Part shown: positions 47,572-55,310 of the stretch, piece by piece
Position numbering within the stretch: the first letter of the stretch is position 1
How the letters are laid out: every line of letters starts with the position of its first letter
Assembly (NCBI GenBank): GCA_028713555.1
Contig: JAQTOA010000001.1
Coordinates: 124,001 to 188,000, forward strand
From: Sterolibacterium sp.
Lineage (GTDB): Bacteria > Pseudomonadota > Gammaproteobacteria > Burkholderiales > Rhodocyclaceae
Direction of reading: 5' to 3'
DNA: 64,000 nucleotides
Notes under the pieces: model-generated
The model's database searches: none
The model's input: only the letters and a program-made list of their open reading frames with translations
What the model was told of the DNA's origin: nothing
Program-made: the position numbers and the translations under genes

Positions 47572-47595
47572 CGGTAATCACGCAAGTGATTACCG
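47572..47595. repeat. Inverted repeat downstream of the response regulator gene
   Basis: CGGTAATCAC / GTGATTACCG is a perfect 10-bp stem with loop GCAA, 53 bases past the stop. It is nested within a longer imperfect pairing (GCGGTA ... TACCGC). It may terminate the kinase-regulator transcript, or serve as a protein-binding palindrome. No T-run follows. Confidence 0.45.
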
Positions 47596-47674
47596 GGCTA
47601 CCGCAATTCCGCAAATTGGAGTGAAATGACTCGGACTGCCATTGATCGGACAAGGACTTGAACTTCCAGACAAA

Positions 47675-47714
47675 CTTGCTTCGCAGATGGTTTTTCCATG
47701 CCCAGCGAAGCAAG
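47675..47714. repeat. Long hairpin upstream of the PilZ gene
   Basis: CTTGCTTCGC / GCGAAGCAAG, a perfect 10-bp stem, encloses an inner ATGG-TTTTT-CCAT hairpin. It lies 73 bases before the PilZ start, so it could be in the mRNA leader. The upper-strand T-run sits in the loop, which is not a normal terminator layout. Confidence 0.4.
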
Positions 47715-47787
47715 AATACGGCGAGTCCCAAGCTGTCGCCTGGGATGCCAGCGTTTCCCCATATATCACTCCCACCAAAGGGAAAAC

Positions 47788-48276
47788 ATGTCGGAATGGT
47801 ATTTACGGGAACCTGGAACCGCTGATCTCGGGGAGTTCTCAATAGGGGCAGCCAATGAAAATATTGGGAAACCTCCCCTAAGATCTTTCACTGAAAGTCG
47901 CAGCGCAGAACGATATTGCGTGCGCTGGAAAATGGCGATCATTTTCGAAAATCACGAGCGTAAACCCGCTTACCACGGAAGAACCTACGATTTGTCTCTG
48001 TTGGGAACCGGGATGCTGACTGATGTCAATTTACATAAGACTTATTCCCCGGCCATCATTCTGTTGGCTCCTCCCCCTCTTGACACTAAGGATCGTCCCA
48101 AGATCATAGAAATCGAATCCCGGCAGCTTGATGCGGTTTATTCCGGGGAGACAAGATGTTTCCGGCTTGGGTTTGCTTTTTTGGAATTCAGGAACGACGG
48201 GTTGGATCTTCTGACGGAAAGATTGAAGCATCACAAATCGGTTGCAAGGACACAGCAGACCAAACCCGTAGGCTAA
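47788..48276 (+). CDS. PilZ domain protein (c-di-GMP receptor-like)
   Basis: 162 residues from ATG 47788 (MSEWYLREPG). The track start at 47698 runs through the structured leader. The PilZ motifs are present in order: RxxxR in ERYCVRWKM (about 41-48) and DxSxxG in YDLSLLGTGM, the two sites that clamp c-di-GMP. The rest is a beta barrel with a basic C-terminal tail. The next gene, 22 bases on, encodes a c-di-GMP phosphodiesterase-type protein. Confidence 0.8.
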   Translation: MSEWYLREPGTADLGEFSIGAANENIGKPPLRSFTESRSAERYCVRWKMAIIFENHERKPAYHGRTYDLSLLGTGMLTDVNLHKTYSPAIILLAPPPLDTKDRPKIIEIESRQLDAVYSGETRCFRLGFAFLEFRNDGLDLLTERLKHHKSVARTQQTKPVG

Positions 48277-48298
48277 GTTTCCCCTTCCCAGACCTGGC

Positions 48299-49516
48299 AT
48301 GCTAAAAAAGATCAACTCCGAAAAACTCTGTCTGGGCATGCATATCCATGAGCTTTGCGGCTCATGGATGAGCCACCCGTTCTGGCGGACAAAATTTGTC
48401 CTCAAGGATCCCGAGGACATCCGCCGCATCCTCGAGAGTGGCATCAAGGAAGTATGGATCAATACGGATAAAGGGCTGGATGCTGATGAAGGCGAGACCC
48501 GAGAACAAGTCAGCGCAGCAGTTGACAAGGTTCTGAGCGAGGCAAGCGAGCGGATCGAACTGCCCAAACAAGTGACGTTATCAGAGGAAGTCAAGCAGGC
48601 GGCCAAGACTTGCAACAAGGCAACCGAAGCCGTGCGCTCGATGTTCCAGGAAATGCGCATGGGCAAGGCCGTCAGTCTCAAAGCCATGAATGATTTTGTT
48701 GATGAAATATCCTCCTCAGTGCACAGAAACCCCGGGGCATTGATCAGCCTGGCCCGCCTAAAAACCATCGACGACTACACGTATATGCATTCGGTGGCAG
48801 TCTGCGGATTGATGATTGGACTGGGCCGCCAAATGGGTTTCGAGGAAGCTGACGTTCGCGAAGCGGGCAGAGCCGGCCTGCTCCACGACATCGGCAAGTC
48901 AAAGTTGCCGATGAAGGTTCTCAACAAGCCGGGCAAGCTGACCGACGATGAATTCATCATCATCAAGGCGCATTCCAGGGAAGGACACCAGATCCTTGAA
49001 GACGGCAAGGATGCCAATGATACGCTGCTCAACGTCTGCCTCCATCATCATGAAAAGATCGACGGCAGCGGCTATCCGCACCGTTTGAAGGGTGGGGAAA
49101 TCAGTCTTTATACTAAGATGTGCGCAGTCTGTGACGTGTATGACGCGATCACTTCCAACCGCCCCTATAAGATGGGTTGGGATCCATCAGAATCGATCCA
49201 GAAGATGACTGAATGGTGCGATGGACATTTTGACAAGGAAGTATTTCAAGCATTCGTCAAATGTATCGGCATCTATCCGACGGGATCTCTGATCCGCTTA
49301 TCTTCTGGCCGACTCGCAGTCGTTCTCGACCAGTCGGTAAAGTCACTGCTGACGCCGACTGTAAAGGCGTTCTTTTCGACCCGGACTAAGACCTACACCA
49401 AGCCGGAAATTGTCGATCTTGCACGCCATGGCACTCTGGAAAAGATCATGGGCGCTGAAGAAGCCGCCAAATGGGGCATCAAGAATCTGCATGAGTATTG
49501 GGCGCAACCTGCCTAG
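48299..49516 (+). CDS. HD-GYP domain phosphodiesterase with N-terminal DUF3391-like region
   Basis: 405 residues. The N-terminal 120 residues resemble DUF3391 (KINSEKLCLGMHIHELCGSWMSHPFW). The HD-GYP domain (about 140-320) keeps the metal-binding HD (LLHDIGKSKLP, residues 196-197), HHHEKIDGSGYP with GYP at 258-260, and CDVYDAITSNRPYK. It should hydrolyse c-di-GMP to pGpG/GMP. It lies between PilZ and bacteriohemerythrin, which suggests c-di-GMP output tied to oxygen or redox sensing. Confidence 0.92.
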   Translation: MLKKINSEKLCLGMHIHELCGSWMSHPFWRTKFVLKDPEDIRRILESGIKEVWINTDKGLDADEGETREQVSAAVDKVLSEASERIELPKQVTLSEEVKQAAKTCNKATEAVRSMFQEMRMGKAVSLKAMNDFVDEISSSVHRNPGALISLARLKTIDDYTYMHSVAVCGLMIGLGRQMGFEEADVREAGRAGLLHDIGKSKLPMKVLNKPGKLTDDEFIIIKAHSREGHQILEDGKDANDTLLNVCLHHHEKIDGSGYPHRLKGGEISLYTKMCAVCDVYDAITSNRPYKMGWDPSESIQKMTEWCDGHFDKEVFQAFVKCIGIYPTGSLIRLSSGRLAVVLDQSVKSLLTPTVKAFFSTRTKTYTKPEIVDLARHGTLEKIMGAEEAAKWGIKNLHEYWAQPA

Positions 49517-49521
49517 TTGAT

Positions 49522-49541
49522 AGCTTGTCAGTTGGCAAGCT
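49522..49541 (+). terminator. Weak hairpin after the HD-GYP gene
   Basis: AGCTTG / CAAGCT (6 bp, 8-base loop) sits just after the stop and 29 bases before the hemerythrin gene. It may partly terminate or attenuate transcription. No clear T-run. Confidence 0.3.
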
Positions 49542-49570
49542 TATAAAACAATAATTGAGGAGGCGCGTAA

Positions 49571-50029
49571 ATGGATTGGAAACCTGAGCACTCAGTCGGT
49601 ATCCGGGAAATTGATGACCAGCATAAGAAGGTCATCGAGATTATTTCAAGGATCGAGCAATCTGTAAAACTCCAGCGTGGATGGAGGGAAATTGTTTACG
49701 ATGTTGTTGATCTCAGGGTTTTTGCAAAGAGTCATTTCGAATTTGAAGAAGGGCTTATGCGGATGTTTGGATACAAGGAGTATACAAAGCACACTGGGGA
49801 GCATGAGCATTTCTTCAGAAAGCTGACAGAGATTGAAAGCAAATCCGTTAGCAATTTAGTTGAGAGCGAACTGCTGAAATTTCTTCGCGATTGGCTAAAG
49901 AACCACATTCTCGTTGAAGACAAGAGCTATGCGGAACATATTCTGTCTGGTGCTTCAATCCTGAAGGCGACTGTGCCAACTCTGACTTCAGTGAAATTGA
50001 CTTATATAACAACTCCTCAAGTTGTCTGA
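49571..50029 (+). CDS. Bacteriohemerythrin
   Basis: 152 residues; strong ribosome binding site GAGGAGGCGCG. All diiron ligands of the family are visible: His18 (DDQH), His55 and Glu59 (HFEFE), His74 and His78 (HTGEH), His112 and Asp117 (HILVED). It is a single-domain protein that binds O2 at the diiron centre and can act as an oxygen store, shuttle or sensor. About 20 residues at the C-terminus are extra. It follows the HD-GYP gene by 54 bases and may provide the oxygen signal. Confidence 0.92.
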   Translation: MDWKPEHSVGIREIDDQHKKVIEIISRIEQSVKLQRGWREIVYDVVDLRVFAKSHFEFEEGLMRMFGYKEYTKHTGEHEHFFRKLTEIESKSVSNLVESELLKFLRDWLKNHILVEDKSYAEHILSGASILKATVPTLTSVKLTYITTPQVV

Positions 50030-50665
50030 CATCTTCTGGGATCCTGTGTTATCAAGGGCCGTCAATTCCACAAGCAGCACGTTGCAAAGATCGTGGAGTC
50101 ACAAGAAGCAGTTTGCTTTTCGAAGTTGGAAGGAATTGTTTAATGACCGTTCCACCCCAACTGCGGACCGACGCGCCGGCTTCAAAGGGATGGATATTGC
50201 TGGCTGCCGACTTATCGGAGCGTAGATTTGTCGAGCCGGCTATGCCTGCATATGGCTAACTCCAGCCGCCCAGCAGCGTAACAAAATCGGAGCTTGGATG
50301 CCCGATTGTGGCAGGATCGGGCCAGGATTCCACTCGATCTTGACGCACCAAAGCCGGCGCTCGCTGTTCGCCGGCGGTTCATTAACCGATCGCTTTTCTG
50401 ACACATAGCCAGGGACTCACAAACTGCCCCATTCTTCCGGATTCGTTATTCGGCAAATGCTTCTTGCAGCGTAATCAAAGTGCTTGCCCGTGTTTCCGCG
50501 GATACGGCCCCCAGTTTTGTTGCAAGCCGCGCTTGGTTGACGGTTCGTACTTGGTCGATCAATATTCTGCACGAAGACACTGAGGCATGTTCTCAATCCA
50601 TCGGTGCGCGGAGAGACACACTGTTAGCCGGTGCTAGAATCTTACGACCAATTACCGGAGCCGCC
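50030..50665. other. Gene-free region, nothing recognised
   Basis: 636 bases between the hemerythrin and permease genes. The track ORFs here (50022, 50212, 50480 upstream part) have no family features or good start sites. One GC-rich inverted repeat (GCCGGCG / CGCCGGC, 50353-50375) is present. It may hold promoters or a decayed element, but I cannot identify one. Confidence 0.5.
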
Positions 50666-52000
50666 ATGAATCCTGTCGCAGTCCTACGCTTGCTGCCATT
50701 GGGCGCCCTGGCTGTTGCCTCTGCCGCCTGGGCGGTTGATGGCCCTGTTGTAGCCGGGATCCCGGTTGATTTCATCCTGTTCGCTTTGACGCTGCTCGGT
50801 GTCGCCTTGTTCCACAATTACACCCTGTATGTGGCGTTGTCCGGGCTGGCGACGATCACGGCTTACAAAATGCTGTTCACCGGTTTCAAGACCGGCGCCG
50901 GACTGGCGGGACTGGCGGGGCATTTCGGTCTCGAATGGGTGGTGCTGGCCAATCTGTTCTGCCTGCTGATGGGTTTCGCATTGTTGTCTCGCCATTTCGA
51001 GAAGAGCCATGTGCCGGTGGTGCTGCCGAAGTATCTGCCGGACGACTGGAAGGGCGGCTTTGTGCTGCTGGTGATGGTGTTCGTGCTCTCCAGTTTCCTC
51101 GACAACATCGCCGCGGCGCTGATCGGCGGCGCCATGGCGCACCAGTTGTTCAAGGCCAGGGTGCATGTCGGCTATCTCGCCGGCATCGTCGCCGCCTCCA
51201 ACGCCGGCGGATCAGGCAGCGTGGTCGGCGACACCACCACCACCATGATGTGGATCGATGGCGTCAGCCCCCTGAATGTTTTTCATGCCTACGTGGCCGC
51301 CGGAGTGGCGCTGGTGATTACTGCCTACTTCGCCGCCAAACAGCAGCACGCCTATTCGCCGATCATCAAGCATGTCCATCAGCATACCCATGTCGACTGG
51401 ATCCGGGTCGGCATCGTGCTGCTGATCCTGGTCGCGGCGATCGTCACCAATGTAGTGATCAACGTGCATTTCAGCAGTCTCGCCGATCTCTTCCCGTTCA
51501 TCGGCGTTGCCGTCTGGCTGGCGATCCTGGTCAGTATTCCGTTGCGTCGGCCTGACTGGGAGGTGCTGCCGGAGACCTTCAAAGGCTCGGTGTTCCTGCT
51601 CTCCCTGGTGACCTGCGCCTCGATGATGCCGGTCGAGAAACTGCCTGCCGCCTCGGCCCTGGTCGCGCTCGGCCTGGGTTTCGTTTCCGCGGTGTTCGAC
51701 AACATTCCGCTGACCGCCCTGGCGCTCAAGCAGGGTGGTTACGACTGGGGTTTCCTGGCCTATGCGGTCGGCTTCGGAGGTTCGATGATCTGGTTCGGTT
51801 CCTCTGCCGGGGTGGCGTTGTCCACCATGTATCCCGAGGCGCGCTCGGTCGGCAACTGGCTGCGCCACGGCTGGCATGTAACGCTGGCCTATGTGGTGGG
51901 TTTCTGCGTGCTTTACTTTACGCTCGGCTGGCATCCCGAGCCGCCGCATAAGCAGCAGCCGGCTATCGTCACGCCGGGCATCTCTGTCCCTGCGCAGTGA
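50666..52000 (+). CDS. NhaD/ArsB-type ion transporter
   Basis: 444 residues from ATG 50666, after ACCGGAGCCGCC; the track start 62 codons upstream is not coding-like. An N-terminal signal-like helix (GALAVASAAWAVDG) is followed by about 11-12 membrane segments of the ion transporter superfamily. Diagnostic stretches are SNAGGSGSVVGDTTTTMMW and SAVFDNIPLTALALKQ. NhaD-type members exchange Na for protons, ArsB-type export arsenite, and CitM-like members carry citrate. A His-rich cytoplasmic loop (KHVHQHTHVDW) is unusual. It overlaps the MFS gene by 4 bases. Confidence 0.75.
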   Translation: MNPVAVLRLLPLGALAVASAAWAVDGPVVAGIPVDFILFALTLLGVALFHNYTLYVALSGLATITAYKMLFTGFKTGAGLAGLAGHFGLEWVVLANLFCLLMGFALLSRHFEKSHVPVVLPKYLPDDWKGGFVLLVMVFVLSSFLDNIAAALIGGAMAHQLFKARVHVGYLAGIVAASNAGGSGSVVGDTTTTMMWIDGVSPLNVFHAYVAAGVALVITAYFAAKQQHAYSPIIKHVHQHTHVDWIRVGIVLLILVAAIVTNVVINVHFSSLADLFPFIGVAVWLAILVSIPLRRPDWEVLPETFKGSVFLLSLVTCASMMPVEKLPAASALVALGLGFVSAVFDNIPLTALALKQGGYDWGFLAYAVGFGGSMIWFGSSAGVALSTMYPEARSVGNWLRHGWHVTLAYVVGFCVLYFTLGWHPEPPHKQQPAIVTPGISVPAQ

Positions 52001-53262
52001 ATGCCGTGAGTCGTCGCGGCATTGCCCTTGCGCTGGCTCTTGCCGCATATCTGCTGTCGTTTTTCCATCGTGTCGCGCCGGCGGCGATTGCCCAGGATAT
52101 GGCGGCCGCGTTCCAGATCGGCGGCGCTGCGCTTGGCTCGCTGGCGGCGACCTATTTTTACATCTATACCCTGATGCAGGTGCCGACCGGGATCCTTGCC
52201 GACACCCTGGGACCGCGCAAGCTGCTCTTCCTTGGCGGGCTGGTGGCCGGCGTGGGTTCGTTGTTGTTCGGTCTGGCGCCGAGTTTCGAACTGGCCTTTG
52301 CCGGCCGCGCCCTGGTTGGGTTGGGCGTCTCGGTGACTTTCATCGCCATGCTGAAGCTGATTGCGGTCTGGTATGAGGAGAGCCGCTTTGCCACGATCAC
52401 CGGGCTGTGCATGCTGATTGGCAACCTCGGCTCGATACTCGCCGGCGCGCCGCTGGCCTGGCTGACCCAGATCACTTCCTGGCGCGAAATCTTCGCTGCC
52501 GTTGGTGTGCTGTCCTTGTTGATCGGCGTCGCCAGCCTGTTCCTGGTCAGCGACGGTCCGTCTGCCCATAAAGGCGTGGTGCGCATCGATCGCACCGCCT
52601 GGCTAGTCGGGCTGCTGACAGTGCTGAAGAATCGCGCCACCTGGCCGGGCTTCTTCGTCACTTTCGGCATCAGCGGCAGCTTTTTCGGTTTCGCCGGACT
52701 CTGGGCGGTGCCTTATTTCACCCAGGTGCTGGGCATGACACGGGCGGTTGCGTCCAACCACATCAGCCTCTACTTCCTTGGTTTTGCGGTTGGTGCGGCG
52801 ACCTGGGGATTCGTCTCCGACCGCCTCGGGCGGCGCAAACCGCTGATATTCGGCGGCAGCCTGCTGCATGCGCTGGGCTGGTTGGTGTGGTTGTCTGGCA
52901 TCGCCATGCCGCCATCCGCAAGTTACCCGTTTTGCATGCTGATGGGTTTGCTCACCGCCAGCCTGACCCTCTCCTGGGCCTGTGCCAAGGAGGTCAATCC
53001 GCCATTGCTGTCCGGCATGGCAACCAGCGTGGTGAATGTCGGCGTGTTCCTTGGCCCAGCCATTTTGCAGCCGCTGGTCGGTTGGGCAATGGATCGCAGC
53101 TGGTTGGCAACGAATGGAACGATGCAGGCCGGTGCGCGCCTTTATTCGGCGACGGACTATCGCACCGGCTTGCTGCTGATGGCCGGCGCAGCGGCTTTTG
53201 GTTGTCTGGCCTCGCTGCTGGTGCGCGAGACCGGTTGTCGCAACATCTGGAAGAAGCCATGA
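51997..53262 (+). CDS. MFS transporter
   Basis: 421 residues, about 12 membrane helices, from GTG 51997 in a GTGA overlap with the permease (GTG 52006 is an alternative). Typical signatures are FFHRVAPAAIAQDMAAAF, GILADTLGPRKLL between TM2 and TM3, and RLGRRKPLIFGG between halves. The substrate is unknown. It is unlike the tandem MFS pair at 35-38 kb. Its own stop overlaps the CbiX-like gene start (ATGA). Confidence 0.85.
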   Translation: MNAVSRRGIALALALAAYLLSFFHRVAPAAIAQDMAAAFQIGGAALGSLAATYFYIYTLMQVPTGILADTLGPRKLLFLGGLVAGVGSLLFGLAPSFELAFAGRALVGLGVSVTFIAMLKLIAVWYEESRFATITGLCMLIGNLGSILAGAPLAWLTQITSWREIFAAVGVLSLLIGVASLFLVSDGPSAHKGVVRIDRTAWLVGLLTVLKNRATWPGFFVTFGISGSFFGFAGLWAVPYFTQVLGMTRAVASNHISLYFLGFAVGAATWGFVSDRLGRRKPLIFGGSLLHALGWLVWLSGIAMPPSASYPFCMLMGLLTASLTLSWACAKEVNPPLLSGMATSVVNVGVFLGPAILQPLVGWAMDRSWLATNGTMQAGARLYSATDYRTGLLLMAGAAAFGCLASLLVRETGCRNIWKKP

Positions 53263-53618
53263 AAGGTATCCTGCTGTTTGGCCATGGCGCGCGCAATCCC
53301 GACTGGGCTGCGCCGTTTCACCGCATTCGCGACGCAATCCTGAAGTATCAGGGGGACGCACGCGTCGAGATGGGCTTTCACGAATTAATGCGGCCGACCC
53401 TCGATGAAGGCATCGATTCCCTGGTGGCTCAGGGTGTCAGCCAGATCGTCATCGTGCCAATCTTCATGGCAGGTGGTTCGCACGTTCGGAAGGATCTGCC
53501 GCTCATGGTGGAGGCGGCCATGGACCGTCATCCCGGGTTGGCCATCGATCTGGCCGAACCGGTCGGCGAGGCGCCGGAGGTTATCGATGCCATGGCGAAT
53601 TACGCGCTCAATCAGTGA
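53259..53618 (+). CDS. cbiX: Single-domain CbiX-like sirohydrochlorin chelatase
   Basis: 119 residues, the short CbiXS type that dimerises to insert Co2+ or Fe2+ into sirohydrochlorin. Seen: LLFGHGARNPDW with the catalytic His near residue 9, MGFHELMRPTLDEG, and the second metal-binding His in VPIFMAGGSHVRKDLP. It is translationally coupled to the MFS gene, so a role in metal-tetrapyrrole supply linked to transport is possible. No other cobalamin or sirohaem genes are in the window. Confidence 0.85.
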   Translation: MKGILLFGHGARNPDWAAPFHRIRDAILKYQGDARVEMGFHELMRPTLDEGIDSLVAQGVSQIVIVPIFMAGGSHVRKDLPLMVEAAMDRHPGLAIDLAEPVGEAPEVIDAMANYALNQ

Positions 53619-53673
53619 ATGGCGATTGCCATCTCGACGCCAACCATGGCTTTTCCCATACACCCAGAGTTTC

Positions 53674-54033
53674 TCAATGTTTTCGATCGAAGCGTTTCTC
53701 GGCTTCTGCGAGGTGACTGATCAATATATGCGATATCGTGTTTATGCCAATACCCGCAAACAGGGCGGGCAGGAGATAGAGCGCGACAGAAAGTTCTGAT
53801 ACGAAAATTCTATCGTCTAGCAAAGCAGGTGAAAGTTTCGCCATTTCTGCCAGCCGCTGAAGGAGAAATATGCTTGCCCCGGAAATGGCGATCAGGATGC
53901 AGCCGAACAGCAGCACCGTTTTACGGGAAATGGCGCTTTTCCACATCATGTAAGCGTAGATGCCAACGGGCAAGATAATTGAACAGACGACCAGCAACAG
54001 AAATTCGATTTCAACGAATACAGATTCACTCAT
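53674..54033 (-). CDS. Small hypothetical membrane protein
   Basis: 119 residues from ATG 54033 (MSESVFVEIEF), with GGACAGGAACGCTG before it; the longer track start has an odd basic leader. Three membrane segments are likely (FLLLVVCSIILPVGIYAYMM, VLLFGCILIAISGASIF, VALYLLPALFAGIGINTISHIL), and the tail is charged. I do not recognise a family. Confidence 0.6.
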   Translation of the reverse strand: MSESVFVEIEFLLLVVCSIILPVGIYAYMMWKSAISRKTVLLFGCILIAISGASIFLLQRLAEMAKLSPALLDDRIFVSELSVALYLLPALFAGIGINTISHILISHLAEAEKRFDRKH

Positions 54034-54103
54034 CAGCGTTCCTGTCCTGTTCATATCGGCCAAGTCTGCGGCAGCCTGCCCGTTCCTGGCGACATGGATC
54101 ATT

Positions 54104-55105
54104 TTATACGGGACTGGGTGTGGCCGACCGGTATCGACAGCCCTGCCAGCTGCCGCGGCGTGCAAGTTCGGCCGAGAGTCGCGGCGCAATTTCGTAGAGG
54201 CGGAGGTTCCAGTGTGGAGCGAGCTTCAGTGACGGCGGTATTTCGACGCCCAGGCGCTGGAGCAAGATGGCAGGTGAAAGACGCTCAACGAAATCTGCCA
54301 GCAGGCTGATGTAGGCTTGCTCGCCGAGCAGCGGCACGGCATCGGGATTGCACTGCCACTCGTGCGCCAGTTCGGTGCCGCGTATCAGTTGCAGTTGATG
54401 CAGCTTGAGCGCCCGGATCGGCAGGGCCGAGAGCTGGCTGGCTCCTTCGAGCATGCTTTGGTGCGATTCTTCCGGCAGGCCGAGGATCAGATGGGCAGTG
54501 ACTTCCAGTCCGTGCTTTGCCGCCCGGCGGATTGCGGCGACGCTGACGGCGAAGTCGTGGCCGCGGTTGACCCGCGCCAGCGCCGCGTCGTTGCAGGATT
54601 CAACGCCGATCTCGAGTTCGATGAGGTGTTCTTGTGCGAGCACCTCAAGATAGTCCAGTATTTCCTCGGAAAGACAATCGGGACGGGTACCGATTGCCAG
54701 TCCGCCGATCTGTGGATGGGATAGCGCCTGTTCGTAGCAGTCGCGCAAACGTTCGAGTTCACCGTAGGTATTGCTATAGCTCTGGAAAAACGCGATGTAC
54801 TGCTGCGTACGCGGATAGCGACGACTCAGGAAGTGCAAGCCGGCGTCGATCTGTTCGGTGATGGACTGGCGGTGGTCCAGGTAGCCGGGCGTGAAGCCGG
54901 CGTTGTTGCAGAAGGTGCAGCCGCCGGTGCCGATCAGGCCGTCGCGGTTCGGGCAGGTGAAACCCGCAGCGATCGAGACCTTCTGCACTCGCCCCCCGTA
55001 GCGGGCTTTGATATGGTCATTCCACGAATTGTAACGGCGTTCGCCGAAAGGGGAAATGGCTTCTCGTCCCATCTGGGTGGGCAGCGATTTCACAGCATAA
55101 CCCAT
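54104..55105 (-). CDS. TIGR01212 family radical SAM protein (YhcC-like)
   Basis: 333 residues. The N-terminal SAM motif has the wide spacing CPNRDGLIGTGGCTFC, typical of the YhcC/Elp3-related group, with RYNSWNDHIKARYGGRVQKV before it. Further family stretches are YFQSYSNTYG-like (FFQSYSNTYGELE), GTRPDCLSEE, ELEIGVESCNDAAL and HLILGLPEE. The substrate is not known for this family. It is transcribed alone. Confidence 0.92.
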   Translation of the reverse strand: MGYAVKSLPTQMGREAISPFGERRYNSWNDHIKARYGGRVQKVSIAAGFTCPNRDGLIGTGGCTFCNNAGFTPGYLDHRQSITEQIDAGLHFLSRRYPRTQQYIAFFQSYSNTYGELERLRDCYEQALSHPQIGGLAIGTRPDCLSEEILDYLEVLAQEHLIELEIGVESCNDAALARVNRGHDFAVSVAAIRRAAKHGLEVTAHLILGLPEESHQSMLEGASQLSALPIRALKLHQLQLIRGTELAHEWQCNPDAVPLLGEQAYISLLADFVERLSPAILLQRLGVEIPPSLKLAPHWNLRLYEIAPRLSAELARRGSWQGCRYRSATPSPV

Positions 55106-55198
55106 TTCAGTGTCCAGGCTGGATTGGTGGGAACTATGGTCACCGTGTCCTCAATGGGGTGTATCGTCCCGATCAGTTGAGAATGGGTTAACCAATTG

Positions 55199-55207
55199 TT
55201 ATCCACA
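55199..55207 (+). promoter_or_regulatory. DnaA-box-like site
   Basis: TTATCCACA is a perfect DnaA-box consensus. It is followed within 30 bases by two degenerate inverted copies (TGTAGACAA and TGTGGAAAT). It lies in the 205-base gap upstream of the YhcC-like gene. No replication genes are nearby, so it may be a titration or regulatory site, or chance. Confidence 0.4.
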
Positions 55208-55310
55208 AAATCTGTAGACAACTCTGTGGAAATCGGAGCTATCCGCAGACGCTGTCAGGATGGAAGTGGGCTGCTCGATATTTAGTCAATAGCGCCTGAT
55301 ATTTTCCGGC

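Noticed and set aside
50212-50406. 64-aa minus-strand ORF in the gene-free region
   Set aside because: No ribosome binding site, no recognisable domain, composition rich in Arg and Ser. Not enough to call a gene.
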